Source: Symbiodinium natans
Taxonomy: Eukaryota > Sar > Dinophyceae > Suessiales > Symbiodiniaceae
NCBI GenBank assembly: GCA_905221605.1
Contig: CAJNDS010002490.1
Coordinates: forward strand, 598,501 to 662,500
Direction: 5' to 3'
DNA: 64,000 nt
The notes under the pieces were generated by a model. The model made no database searches, had not been told where the DNA came from, and saw nothing but the letters and a program-made list of their open reading frames with translations. Made by a program: the position numbers and the translations under genes. Position 1 is the stretch's first letter. Each line of letters opens with the position of its first letter. Below, in pieces: positions 42,438 through 52,810 of this stretch.

Positions 42438-42672
42438 AGGCTCGGGCTCGAGCCGTCCCGGCCCTGGGGACAGCCCAGGGAGCAGCTCTCGCAGCAGCTT
42501 CAACAACACGCACTTGTTTGTTCTACATCGTTTTTTCATTCCCAGTACCCCATAGGGAGGGCCTGAAACTTCGCACATTGCGTAGTGAGCTTTTTTGATC
42601 TAGGACGCATCGTATTTGGTTTTGCCAGGGTGCTTTTCTGCACGGCTTTCGGTAATCTCACTCACATAAGCC

Positions 42673-43450
42673 ATGTCAAGCCCCTCCGCGACAAATGATG
42701 GCGCCGCGCCAGCAGCCCCTGCCGCGGCTGGAGAGACAGCGGATTCCTCCAACACAGCTGCAAATCCCTCCCAAGAAATGGTTACCGCAGAGCCTGTTAC
42801 ACAAGGTACAACCCATGAGATCAATGAGAATTTGCATATTATAATTAGTGTCATGAGCGACGGTACTTACACTAGCTTCACTGACGGTAAGAAGACGGTC
42901 ATTTCGGAGGCCATTTACGAGTCGCTCCTTCAAAGTATTGCCTCTAGGCCGACCCGCCCACATCCACCTTCGGACATTTCAGGGATTACAGGTTTGCGTT
43001 CGGTTTCAGCAGCAATGACAAATCAGGAACGCATTGAATGGGGAGGTATGGATCCGAACTTAGTCCGAGAGCTCCAGCAGAACCCAGCTAAGATGAGAGT
43101 ATTCTTGGCCACCCACAAATCCAAGCAGCCCGCGGCTGTTGTACCCCGCCCGATCAGCCCTCCTCTTCCTCAATAGGACCCACTCCTCCTTTGGCAACCT
43201 TTATTATCTTTTAGGTGCTACGGGTCTAGAACTCGACGATCTGCAATTAACGACCAACCATTTGTTGACCACGACCTCCGCCATTTTGAAGCTGACTTTC
43301 GTGAAGAAACTCATGCTAGACAGTTCTTCCAGGGATTCAGGCAGAAGAAGAGATACTTTCGACAAAGGGATTCGGGAGACGACGTCCATGTTAAGATAGA
43401 AAGGGACATCGCCCCAACTGAATACTTCTCCTTTGTTCACGGAGTACCTT
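42673..43450 (+). pseudogene. ORF1-like protein, N-terminal part, interrupted by TAG
   Basis: It opens with an alanine/serine-rich stretch (MSSPSATNDGAAPAAPAA), then includes MSDGTYTSFTDGKKTVI. A TAG at 43,174 interrupts it, but the same frame continues with coding character (RSAINDQPFVDHDL, FFQGFRQKKRYFRQR) to about 43,450. It is probably a retroelement Gag-like or nucleic-acid-binding protein. No domain recognised. Confidence 0.5.
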
Positions 43451-43789
43451 CGCACGGACTTTAACTCCTTGCAGCTTTGGGGCCCAGAGGATGAAAGCTT
43501 GTTGGCTCAGATTTTGTACGTTCAGGATTCTTCAGCAGTTACAGTTTGCCATCTTGGGGTCCTCCCCTCCCATAAGACACACATTCTAGCAACTTTTGCA
43601 GGTGCTCTGCAGTCTAGAATGCATGACACCCTCCGCTTTCTCCAAGCCTCAGCGAATGCCTCCCGAATGCCTCCCGACATAAGCCCACCAACCTCCATTT
43701 CCATTACTCAAATGCTCAAGATATTAGCAACATCTCCCCATCCGAAGCCCTCAAGTACTTCCTTACGAGATCAGGCCAACTTATACTAG
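43433..43789 (+). pseudogene. ORF1-like protein, second part in another frame
   Basis: The frame overlaps the end of the previous piece and reads FNSLQLWGPEDESLLAQIL, then AGALQSRMHDTLRFLQ. A frameshift between the two pieces is likely. No domain recognised. Confidence 0.45.
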
Positions 43790-43835
43790 AAGTCCAGGAA
43801 ACCCTGTCCCAATCTCCACAGGTGCTTATGGAAGC

Positions 43836-44519
43836 ATGTGCCTCCAAGCTACGCAAGACCGAGGTCTTTCTCATTCGGATTTTGGAAAAGGCTCCCGTCC
43901 GAAAGGCAATCGCCCCAACCGTTGTGAAAGAAGTGATGCGCAGGATGAAGGTCAGGAGTTTGCTCCCAGAAACAAAAGCTTCAAGGGAAACGGCAAGCGA
44001 GCGAATTATCTAGACAGTATTCAGCAGGAAGCATACTCCCACCGAAAGGGTGATCGACGACCCCAACAGTTTGACACCCGCTATCAGTGGCAACCTCCAC
44101 CAGACAGAAACACCCAACACTGGGGCGCCCAGACCTCGCCGACCCCAGCGGATACTCGCCAAGGATGGGGTCAGAGAAGACAGTGGCCCAACAGTGGCGG
44201 TAAGAACAACAGCCTCTTGGATGACAGCACCTTGAGTTCTAACCTTATTCAATGCGAGGATCGCGCAGCACTTTTGGGCACCAACTCCTCATCTTCTTAT
44301 TGCACTTCTTCGTCCCACCTAGAGGTTTTGCAACAGTTCAAAAGATTTGCAGGCTTGGAGGCCTTTGACAACCCCTCATCGAGTGGTTTCCTTGCCCCTT
44401 CTATGTACCGAAGCCCGACGGTAGCCTTCCTACTTGCAACACTGAAAACAATCAGCCTTGTTATTGTTGCTCCACTTGGGATGGATGGGCTACTCCACTC
44501 ATTGATGGCAGCATATTGA
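43836..44519 (+). pseudogene. Basic Q/R/G-rich ORF1 tail
   Basis: Rich in K, R, Q, G, W and P (for example GKGSRPKGNRPN, RYQWQPPPDRNTQHWG), typical of a disordered nucleic-acid-binding region. No zinc knuckle is seen. The end decays into a serine-rich stretch. Confidence 0.5.
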
Positions 44520-44529
44520 AAGAGCAGTA

Positions 44530-45260
44530 TTGGAACTGTTAGAAAACCCGCTAGAGCTTTTTCATCGTTGCCAATCCTCCTACTCAGAAGTGTACAAACT
44601 AGGTTTCCCGGATTCAGTCATGAGTTGGTGGCATATGATCCTCAATGATGCTGAATTACAAAACGACCCGCTGGACCCGCTTCCGAAACCTTGGAAGCGT
44701 ACATCCCTTGAGAGCCAATCGCCCTCTCTCCTTTCCCAACCACCTGCAGCCTCTAGCTACTTTGACATGGTTTACCACAACCTTGCTGCCCTTTACAACT
44801 TACACACAACAGCAGCCCAGACGATCCTTGCCCCTAACACGCAATTAATTCTGTGACATTTATGATCTCATCATTAAGGCAGCGCCTGCTCAGATCTCGC
44901 TACATGTACAGGCCTCCTCCGCCCTAGCTAGGCACTGGAACAACAGAGAGGTAATAGCATGGAGTCGCTTGCCCTTGCCCTCCTCCTAGCTGAACGCGGA
45001 GAACACTCCTTTGTAGTTACCCAGGCTTGGATAGTGACGCAACTAGCTTACAAAGACCACACTTTCCCTTGGATAGCAGATTACCTTACCGCCTGACTCC
45101 CGCCGAGCAAGCTTCTGAACGACCACCTCATAGCCGCAGCTCCCCTTTCCTCTCTCACCACCAGAGAGCGACTATGCAAACGGCACAACTTTCGCTACCA
45201 ACACTTACGCTATGCCGCTACGTTCCACTTACGCTACGGCGTCTTGGTCTGCATTAAAAG
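44530..45260 (+). pseudogene. Unassigned retroelement coding remnants
   Basis: Short frames with coding character, such as LGFPDSVMSWWHMILNDAEL (44,593 on), overlap in different frames. Function unknown; probably ORF1 or a linker. Confidence 0.35.
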
Positions 45261-45562
45261 TTGGCGCAGCGAACGCCTGCCCCTCCACACGCCGGCGCGC
45301 GGTCCGCCTGCAGCGGCTGCACCGGCGCAGATGCTGAGAGATCCACCCGCAGCAACACTAGAGGATAGACATTGTTTGGTTGTGTTCTGTCCTCCTTGGG
45401 TTGTTTTTGGTCTGAGACACAAACACGCCAGCAGTAGCACCCGAGCCAGTTTCACCGAACACTCTTCTGCTTCCCGCAAGAACAAGACCGCAGCAGTTCA
45501 GCACCGACATTTTGTGATTAGCGGTTTCACGGGCAAGCGACACTCAGTTTGTCACGCTCTCA

Positions 45563-46174
45563 ATGGGAATTATGTTTGGTATTTTTCTTCGACCCCGCGT
45601 TGTCACACATACCTTTGGAAACAGTCTTTTTTCTGCCTTATGGCGTGCGTGTATTTCGATATCGTTTTGTAATAAGGACTCCCTTTGGTTACACGTGCAA
45701 AGACGAGGCGTCTCCTTTGAATTGGAAACGACCCGGAGAGAATCACCGGTACTATACGGGACGGTTACGAGAGCGGCGGCCTCCACGGGAGGCGGGCCGG
45801 GAAGCCGCTGGCACCTCTTCCAATATTACGAGTCACTCCACCAGAAGCGGCGGCCGCCGCACCACACTTATGATATGGAAAACTTGCGCTACGGTACCTT
45901 GGATCCTAAGGATCGCTACTGCAACTGCCAACACCGCGAAGCCCACCGGGGATGCTCTCGTGGGTTTAGGAGTGAGCTTGCCTTAGAAAGACGCTGGGAA
46001 AAGCTAGTGTCCAATAGAAGGCAAGGTAGGCAAGATTATAGAGAGTGGAAGAGAGAATGTAAGGATGCGTACCCGGTGGATACCCACGACCGACGAGCGC
46101 AATTCGTCTCCAGAAGCAGCTTAAACCTTATTCACTCCACACATTTCACGCCAAGTCCCGGATGTAGCATCTAA
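45563..46174 (+). pseudogene. Unassigned ORF upstream of the endonuclease
   Basis: A 203-codon open frame includes a Cys/His cluster, CNCQHREAHRGC, and basic ERRWEKLVSNRRQGRQ. The spacing does not fit the CCHC knuckle. It may be the end of ORF1 or the start of ORF2. Confidence 0.4.
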
Positions 46175-46210
46175 TGTGACTTCCCGCTTCCTACTGGGAC
46201 GGCCATTCGA

Positions 46211-47060
46211 ATGGCCACATGGATCGTAGAAGGGTTGAGAGAAGTCTCCAGGTACGATCAGATCTTCCGTTTCGCTAAACAGAAGGGCATCAAGTAAATA
46301 TTGGCGCAAGAAACAAAGGCTACTTCCTGGTGTATTTTCGTCAAGAACGGATGGGAAGTCTTGCGCTCAGGACATCATCAGTCTAAACACCATGGAGTTG
46401 GTTTCTTTGTTTCCCCCAAGCTCCGACCGCATGTCACGGACTTTAAGTCCCACTCACCCCATATCTGTGAGATTACCCTGAATGTCTCCCCACGTAAAAG
46501 TACTATCTTCAACATATATGCTCCCAGCCAGGTAGAGGATTCGGAGGAGGACCGCCAGCGCAGACTCGACTTTTGGACGGAGCTTAACTCCATTCTAGTA
46601 GAGCACCATAATCTTGAACACACCATTTTAGCAGGGGAGTGTATGCCAGATTGGATGCGGCCTTGGACCCGGAGGCCGTGTGTATCGGCCCGCGTGTCGT
46701 GGGTACGCAACAGTCCATCCAGGAAGATTACCGAGATAATGCTGTTTTTCTCTATGACACCCTACAGGCCCGTAATCTAGTCCTTCCTCAAACCTTTAGT
46801 TCTCTCCCTTTTGCAAATTTTTGTACTTTCAAAGAATTTAACTGTGACGATCACTTGCTTCAAGGCACGGATGTAAGCAATTGGACGGCGCTAGACTATG
46901 TAGCTGTCCCTGCAACACTACGGCAGAACGTACACTTTGAAGGTTCTATTTTCCAGCAACTTATGAACTCTCGCCATCTACCAGTCTCCTTTTATATTCA
47001 AGACCAGTTTTCGCATTCCTCTCCTCCACAAAAGGATTGTTCCCAGTTGGAGCATTTCTC
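46211..47060 (+). pseudogene. EEP (AP-type) endonuclease domain, inactivated
   Basis: It starts ATWIVEGLREV, corresponding to the TWNVRGL motif with the Asn lost. An in-frame TAA follows at 46,295. Then come AQETKA (catalytic Glu motif), HGVGFFVS and IYAPSQ. At about 46,638 the GDFN motif is disrupted by a one-base change of frame, and the domain continues with RLDAALDPEA and ARNLVLPQTF to LDYVAVPA. Target cleavage for target-primed reverse transcription would be its normal role. Confidence 0.8.
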
Positions 47061-47127
47061 CTCGGCTGTTGAAGCCCGTCTCCTGGACGAGACCTCTAAT
47101 ACTGCGATACTCCCCCATAAAGCAGAT

Positions 47128-47460
47128 CATTATTATGCTGCTTACACAGGTGGCTCTTGTCCTAATTAATAAAAGAGTTATGTGCGCAGACAACCCGGCT
47201 GGATGGGGATTTGCAATCGCCTCGGCTTTAGCTGACCCCGCCCCGCACCCACCCTCCTCTTCCACCTGGATTTTAGGGTATGGACAGTGAAGACCTCACC
47301 TTTGTCCGCTGAAGGCCCCTTACCTGGCTCCAATAACACAGGCGAACTTAAAGCTCTTATTGAACTATTTGATTATGTTCTGCATTGCTCACAGATTGCC
47401 GCTGGCTCCTCGATAACCATCTACACCTACTCTTCTTACGCAAGGAACTTTATAATTATT
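47128..47460 (+). pseudogene. RNase H domain, inactivated
   Basis: It begins YAAYTGGSC, where the first catalytic Asp of YTDGSC is Gly. It continues in another frame with DNPAGWGFAI, then TGELKALIELFDYV with the conserved Glu, then IYTYSSYA where DSxYA has lost Asp. It follows the endonuclease directly, so the reverse transcriptase is missing. Confidence 0.75.
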
Positions 47461-47465
47461 AGGTA

Positions 47466-47792
47466 GCACGTGAGTTAGCTTGCAAAGCTGGTCGTGTTTT
47501 GCCTCCCTCCCGTCTGTATTCTCAGAATCGATTGAAACTCATGGGACACCTCTTACGTCACTCCGATACACTAGAAAGCCAAGTGGTCTTCTCCAGCGCA
47601 CATGCCTACCGGCGTGGCTATGGACACAATCGATCAGGTCGACCGCGAGTCCATTGGGCGGCCTCGTGCCTCACAGAGGCGTCTCAGCGATTACGATATA
47701 TCCAATCGGATCTCCCCCCCTCTAATACGGACCTCCACAGCAGTTATTTTGGCATACCGAGTGTGCAAGAAATTCTTTCGGCACCACGGTAG
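47466..47792 (+). pseudogene. C-terminal tail of the LINE polyprotein
   Basis: The frame reads RLKLMGHLLRHSDTL and, later, SGRPRVHWAASCLTEA. This is the RL-x-x-GH-x-xR ... GRPR-x-xW tail found after the reverse transcriptase of several LINE clades. The end of the element lies about 220 bp further on. Confidence 0.7.
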
Positions 47793-48020
47793 TACCTCAA
47801 TTGTCCATTTGGACACCACCAGACTATATAGATCTGTCGCGCCAGCTGCGACCGACAGGAAGCAATGGCAACTCCTCCTTAACAAGCCCAGTAAAATCAA
47901 TTCCCATTGAGAGCTCCTATTTATGTAGTTGTTTATCGCTGCTTGCTTTTCGCTTTCCCTTACTGCTCTGAAGCATGTCGGTGCTGACGGCCGCCACACT
48001 GCAGCTTTTGCGTTGAAAAA

Positions 48021-48092
48021 ATGTACTTGTAACCCACGTGTTAAGTGCCTTAATATGGCGATGAGTACAGTTCTAGTTCTAGGTAACCCCTC
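48021..48092. repeat. MITE family A, copy 8, right part
   Basis: GTACTTGTAACCCACGTG and TTAAGTGCCTTAATATGG match the interior of the 27,086 copy. Together with 42,383-42,437 they form one element split by the retroelement. Confidence 0.75.
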
Positions 48093-48327
48093 AAAGTTGA
48101 AACCCTAGGCTTCGGGGTACAAGAGACCTCCTCCAGCCAAACAGCAAACCCTCAACGACCACTCTAGGGATTCGAGGTTTAGAAATTGGTCAGCTAACCC
48201 TCAGGCCATGAACCCCTGAAGCAGACCGATTGTAGGGTGGAGGATCCCAAAATTTAGGGTTCAGGGTTTGGGGTTTAGGGCCCTTTGAACCCTAAAACCC
48301 TATGGCTCGCCCTTGAGTCTCATAGTA

Positions 48328-48490
48328 GTTACATGGTCCCTTGATATGGTCCCAAACCCTAAACCCTAAACCCTAAACCCTAAACCCTAAACCCTAAACC
48401 CTAAAACCTAAACCCTAAACCCTAAACCCTAAACCCTAAACCCTAAACCCTAAACCCTAAACCCTAAACCCTAAACCCTAAACCCTAAAG
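48328..48490. repeat. Truncated MITE G fused to a (CCCTAAA)n array
   Basis: GTTACATGGTCCCTTGATAT breaks off after 25 bp into about 19 perfect CCCTAAA units (48,356-48,489). A telomere-like block therefore starts at a breakpoint inside a transposon. Confidence 0.9.
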
Positions 48491-48491
48491 C

Positions 48492-48568
48492 TGTAGCGGC
48501 GGGCTCCACGCCTTCTCCAGCCCCACATCGGCCATCGCCACCCTGCCGGAATCGCGGACAAGATGTAG
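48492..48568 (-). CDS. Candidate micro-exon, hypothetical
   Basis: Minus strand: acceptor AAACCGTCAG|, a frame LHLVRDSGRVAMADVG then LEKAWSPPL, and a GC donor (CA|GCTTTAGGG). Telomere-like arrays touch both ends. Confidence 0.5.
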
Positions 48569-48572
48569 CTGA

Positions 48573-48640
48573 CGGTTTAGGGTTTAGGGTTTAGGGTTTA
48601 GGGTTTAGGGTTTAGGGTTTAGGGTTTAGGGTTTAGGGTA
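48573..48640. repeat. Telomere-like array (TTTAGGG)n, about 10 units
   Basis: With 48,356-48,489 it brackets the exon at 48,492-48,568. Confidence 0.97.
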
Positions 48641-48891
48641 TAGGGTTCAGGGTTTTGGGTTTAGGGTTTCGGGTTCAGGGGTTTTGGATTAGGGTCTAGG
48701 GCGCGAATACCCTTTTCAAGAAGGTACTGCACCCTAAACTGGTATTCAGGATCCCTATCTAATCTTAAGGTCTCTTCCTTCATGACTAACTCAGGAATCA
48801 AAATGGTGCCTCTTTTGGTTGGACGGGGCTTTTTAGGGAGCCGAAACGCTAAACAAAAAAGGAATAGGCGCAGAGTATGGCCCTAGTACCC

Positions 48892-49148
48892 CTAAACCCC
48901 TAAACCCCTAAACCCCTAAACCCCTAAACCCCTAAACCCCTAAACCCCTAAACCCCTAAACCCCTAAACCCCTAAACCCCTAAACCCCTAAACCCTAAAC
49001 CCCTAAACCCCTAAACACCGAAGGCCCTAAACCCCTAAACCCCTAAACCCCTACCCTAAACCCTAAACCCTAAACCCTAAACCCTAGACCCTAGACCCTA
49101 GACCCTAGACCCTAAACCCTAAACCCTAGACCCTAGACCCTAGACCCT
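48892..49148. repeat. Array of CCCCTAAA octamers, then CCCTAAA and CCCTAGA
   Basis: About 16 octamers CCCCTAAA are followed by normal heptamers and by about nine CCCTAGA units. There are three homogenised variants in one block. Confidence 0.95.
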
Positions 49149-49157
49149 GTTGGGCGC

Positions 49158-49212
49158 CCCTAAGATCCACAGCTGACCACATGCAGAGAAACAAATGTTG
49201 CACCCCGGGCTG
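49158..49212 (-). CDS. Candidate micro-exon, hypothetical
   Basis: Minus strand: CTAACACTTCATTGCAG| is a strong branch-site and acceptor. The frame reads QPGVQHLFLCMWSAVDLR and a GC donor (|GCGCCC) follows. Confidence 0.5.
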
Positions 49213-49692
49213 CTGCAATGAAGTGTTAGGAGGGTTTGGGGTTTAGGGTGTAGGGTTTAGGGTTTAGGGTTTAGGGTTTAGGGTTTAGGGTTCCACAAAG
49301 CCTGAACCTTGAAACCTGAAACATACACCCTAAACCTAATAAACGCTAGTAAACCCTCAACCCTGACTGTAAACAAGAACGCTCACGATGATACTGGAGT
49401 AGAAGAAAAACAAGAACAAGAACAAAACCGCTACCCCAAAATTTCAAAAGCACACGCGAATGTAGAATGACAGTCACAGAAACAATCGTCATCGTGATAG
49501 CAATTTACTGTGGCAATCGTCATGATTGCCAGAAGAGTCATTAACCACCGCAGCCGTGATTACAATCGTCATCAACGTACCCCCTAAGCCCGAAACCCCT
49601 AAACCCTAAACCCTAAACCCTAAACCCTAAACCCTAAACCCTAAACCCTAGACCCTAAATCATCGAAACCATCGGCACGTCATGCTGCTAAC

Positions 49693-49782
49693 CTTGAGTT
49701 GAGAGCGGACAGCTAAAATCCCCTACTCCTGATTGCAGCAACCGGGCCCCACAGTTCAGCGACAGCAACATACTCGAAGGGC
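49693..49782 (-). CDS. Candidate micro-exon, hypothetical
   Basis: Minus strand: acceptor AAGCAGCAG|G, 29 codons including SSMLLSLNCGARLLQSGVG and SCPLSTQ, and donor CAAG|GTTAGC. Confidence 0.55.
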
Positions 49783-49891
49783 CTGCTGCTTCTACTTTAG
49801 GGTTTAGGGTTTAGGGTTTAGTGTGCTGATTCTCACTGGGCACGGAACTGTCATCCTACCCCCGAATCGAACCCAGAATGGCGTGAGGAAA

Positions 49892-49988
49892 TGTACCCCA
49901 AGGATCCATCTAGCAGCTGCTATCTAGGAAGCCCTTTCAGGCCCAAGCATATTATACTAGATAGGTACATGGATGCTTAGGGGTAGAG
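49892..49988. repeat. MITE family D, copy 3 (diverged)
   Basis: CCCCAAGGATCCATCTA and the inverse GGTACATGGATGCTTAGGGG. Confidence 0.75.
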
Positions 49989-50065
49989 CACTGAGCGCAC
50001 GGAGGCATGGAGGTCTTGCGCCCAAATTCGAGGCTCCTCGCATGCTTGAAAGTCATCCTTTATAC

Positions 50066-50167
50066 CCACAAGATGGTAGAATCTCCGAAAAGGACCTGCA
50101 GCCTAAGCCCGCAGCCCCCTAAGCAGAACTCGGTAGCTGGCTTGTCGGACACGAAGGTGATCACGCC
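50066..50167 (-). CDS. Candidate exon, hypothetical
   Basis: Minus strand: acceptor AGGAGCTGCAG|G, 34 open codons and donor TGG|GTATAA. The frame reads GVITFVSDKPATEFCLGG and, later, VLFGDSTILW. Codon choice looks coding. Confidence 0.6.
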
Positions 50168-50234
50168 CTGCAGCTCCTAAGCAGGCGTATGGGCTTGAGG
50201 GCTCAAGATTCAGGGATTCACGTAGCAGTCCTAG

Positions 50235-50400
50235 CGCTGGCTGTCGCGGTCGTTGTAGCAGTAGCAGTCGCAGTAGAAGTAGGAGGAGTAGTCGTAGTGG
50301 TAGTGGTAGTGGTAGTGGTAGTGGTAGTGGTGTGGTAGTGGTAGTGGTAGTGGTAGTGGTAGTGGTAGTGGTAGTGGTAGCGGTAGTGGTAGTGGTAGTG

Positions 50401-50486
<86 letters not shown>

Positions 50487-50642
50487 AGTGGTAGTGGTAG
50501 TCGTCGTCGTCGTAGTGGTAGTGGTAGTAGTGGTAGTAGTGGTGGTAGTGCTAGTAGTAGTGGTGGTAGTAGTAGCAGCAGCAGCAGTAGTAGTAGTCGT
50601 CGTCGTCGTAGTGGTAGTAGTGATGGTAGTGCTAGTAGTATA

Positions 50643-50673
<31 letters not shown>

Positions 50674-50785
50674 CAGAAGCAGTAGTAGTAGTAGTCGTCG
50701 TCGTCGTCGTCGGCGTCGTCGTCGTCGTCGTGGTGGTGGTCGTCGTCGTAGTCGCAGTAGTAGCAGCAGCAGCACCACCACGTGG
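50235..50785. repeat. Trinucleotide expansions (GTAGTG, GTA, GTC/TCG)
   Basis: A 550-bp tract changes from GTAGTG to GTA to GTC and back. Every frame is open on both strands, giving apparent poly-Thr or poly-Val proteins that are artefacts. A decayed, more complex GTA-rich tail extends to about 51,180. Confidence 0.97.
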
Positions 50786-51342
50786 TCCGCAAATGTATAT
50801 ATAATATGTCTACATATATATATATATATATATATATATCGAAATATATTCCCATCGCATGACCTAATCGAGGTATGGAACATACACATTGTAGCATATG
50901 CAGCTTGGCAGTAGCGATAGTCATAGCAACATTAAAAATCATTGCAATACTCATGGTAGCAATGATCCCCGTATGATAGTAGTACGAAAATAGTAACTAC
51001 AACAGTAGTAGCAACAGAAATGGCCGTAATGCTGGAAATTGTAAATAGCACTATTATGATTAACACTAAGAAATGGTAGTTGAGAATAGTCATTGTAGTG
51101 AACATGACAACAATACTGATAAAAGTCATCATAGTACGTACTATGAGTTATTAAGTAACAATAGTCAGAATGGAATGCAAAAGTAAAAATTGCGTCGGCC
51201 CCTGTGCAGCCTAATTAGTGATGTTACGTAGGATACCCCCAAGTAGGGCTCCTTTTAGGGTACTTGTAGCTCCTCTTTGTACATACTTGCTACATCCCCG
51301 GGAAATCCTACTATTTGAGGGTCTGTATTGGGGTCCCCGAAT

Positions 51343-51405
51343 TTAAAATGCGACGGAGCTGTGCACCGAGTGCAGGGTATGGGGGGCTCATATGCCAAGT
51401 CTCAG
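51343..51405 (-). CDS. Candidate micro-exon, hypothetical
   Basis: Minus strand: acceptor GGCTTCTCTGAG| and a frame TWHMSPPYPALGAQLRRILN. It ends at a MITE H edge; the donor is not clear. Confidence 0.4.
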
Positions 51406-51623
51406 AGAAGCCGAGACAAGTGGTTTAAGTAGATTGGGATTTCGTTACTTCTCTGAAAAACAGTCCCTTTTTGGGTCCCCTAAATAATATGGCACCCGTA
51501 GAGTAAGGACCCCCGAAAAGGACCCGATTTTAGAGAACTACCCAATTAGGGGGGACCGAGGATGCGCAGGAGATCCTGAAATTTCAGCCCTGAACCTTCG
51601 GAAATGGGGGGCGCCCGAAATTG

Positions 51624-51728
51624 GGTTTAGGGTTTAGGGTTTAGGGTTTAGGGTTTAGGGTTTAGGGTTTAGGGTTTAGGGTTTAGGGTTTAGGGTTTAG
51701 GGTTTAGGGTTTAGGGTTTAGGGTTTAG
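51624..51728. repeat. Telomere-like array (TTTAGGG)n, 15 units
   Basis: A perfect array with a sharp boundary to MITE H sequence on the right. Confidence 0.97.
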
Positions 51729-51857
51729 CGTCCCTTATCATAAGGGAATCCTACCATTTGGGGTCTATATTGGGGGTCCCTAGTTTTCGTAAGCCCCCAA
51801 AATGAGCAGTTCCCGGCTTAGCCTTATGAGCGCACCAAGACGCGAATTCTTAATTGC

Positions 51858-51975
51858 CTAGACCCCCCAGGAGTAGCCTAGGAATAACAAGGGCGCCCTT
51901 TTGTGGTTTTAAAGGGGCTTATCAGAGAACCTAAACCCTAAAAAAGGGAAAATCGGCCTACTCTGTGTCCTAGTT
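51858..51975. repeat. MITE family B, copy
   Basis: CTAGACCCCCCAGGAGTAGCC to CCTACTCTGTGTCCTAG. Confidence 0.75.
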
Positions 51976-52036
51976 ACTGTGTATACTTGGCAGCCATGGC
52001 GTGGTGCCCAAACAAGGAACGTCCACGAAAACCTAA

Positions 52037-52178
52037 GCCCTACTTGGGAGCCCCTTTTGACTCACTATGTAGGGCTTAGGGTTTAGGGTTTAGGGTTTAG
52101 GGTTCAGGGTTTAGGGATTGACAGGTGGGTTCTGGGGATGTTAAGTACACTTACGAAGTCAAAAGAGCTTTCAGGTAA
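52037..52178. repeat. MITE family K, copy with a telomere-like block inside
   Basis: Left arm ACTTGGGAGCCCCTTTTGACT, right arm GAAGTCAAAAGAGCTTTC. The centre is replaced by TTTAGGG units (52,074-52,120). Confidence 0.75.
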
Positions 52179-52489
52179 ACCCTAAACTGCCGTAAAACGC
52201 TGGTTTAGCAGACGGACATGGTACTAATGAACCCTGGAATTGGTTTGAGAATTAGATTTGGATGACTTGACTTTTAAATGAGTGTTCCTTGGCAGTTCCA
52301 AGTGAAGGAAACAAGCGAATTCATAAACCTCCGTCTGCTTGGTCTTGAATGGTGTCGTGTGTTTGGGAAGAGCTCAATCTCATGACTCATGACACCTTAA
52401 CTGCCCCTGTGACCGCCGAACTGCCCTGTCATAATCATGGCAAGATGAACGGGGGGGGGGGCTAAACCCTAAACCCTAAAGCCTAAACC

Positions 52490-52582
52490 TTAACAACCCC
52501 CAGATGAGGCCCAGGCCATGCCAGTACGAAGCTCGGCCAGTGATGTGGGAATGGCCTGGAACTGATAGTCCTCGTCAGCCTC
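52490..52582 (-). CDS. Exon with possible stop, hypothetical
   Basis: Minus strand: acceptor TGTTCGCAAG|G, 30 codons including EADEDYQFQAIPTSLAE and LRTGMAWASSGGC, then TAA at 52,492-52,490. A GT dinucleotide near the end (GGGG|GTTGTTAAG) could serve as donor instead. Strong coding look. Confidence 0.65.
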   Translation of the reverse strand, partial: EADEDYQFQAIPTSLAELRTGMAWASSGGC

Positions 52583-52810
52583 CTTGCGAACATTAGGGTT
52601 CAGGTACGTTAGGGTTCACTTAGGGTCTAAGGTTAGGGTTTAGGGTTTAGGGTTTAGGGTATAGGGTTTAAGGTTTAGGGTTTAGGGTTTAGGTTTTAGG
52701 GTTGAGGGTGGTTAAGGTTTCTTGGTGCCTAGTACCCTAAACCCTAAGCCCTAGCTCTAAACCCTAAACCCTAAACCCTAAACCTGTTTTGCGGGTGGTG
52801 TAAGTCCCAA

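Larger units (their letters stand above)
42438..48020 (+). mobile_element. Decayed LINE-type non-LTR retroelement
   Basis: A 5.6-kb island without telomere-like repeats. In order it holds ORF1-like reading frames, an EEP (AP-type) endonuclease, an RNase H and a C-terminal tail. Frames shift several times and in-frame stops occur. No reverse transcriptase motifs (YADD, LSP) lie between endonuclease and RNase H, so the centre is deleted. The right end reads GTTGAAAAAA. The flanks ATGTGCATATAA and ATGTACTTGTAA may be a diverged target duplication. Confidence 0.85.

Noticed and set aside
44401-44520. LTR-retrotransposon reverse transcriptase, from a YVPKPDGSLP-like phrase
   Set aside because: The following residues do not match the RT domain, and the element order (EEP, RNase H, tail) is that of a LINE.
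50103-50954. A 283-codon minus-strand frame rich in threonine
   Set aside because: It is the translation of the trinucleotide expansion; the real candidate exon nearby is in another frame.
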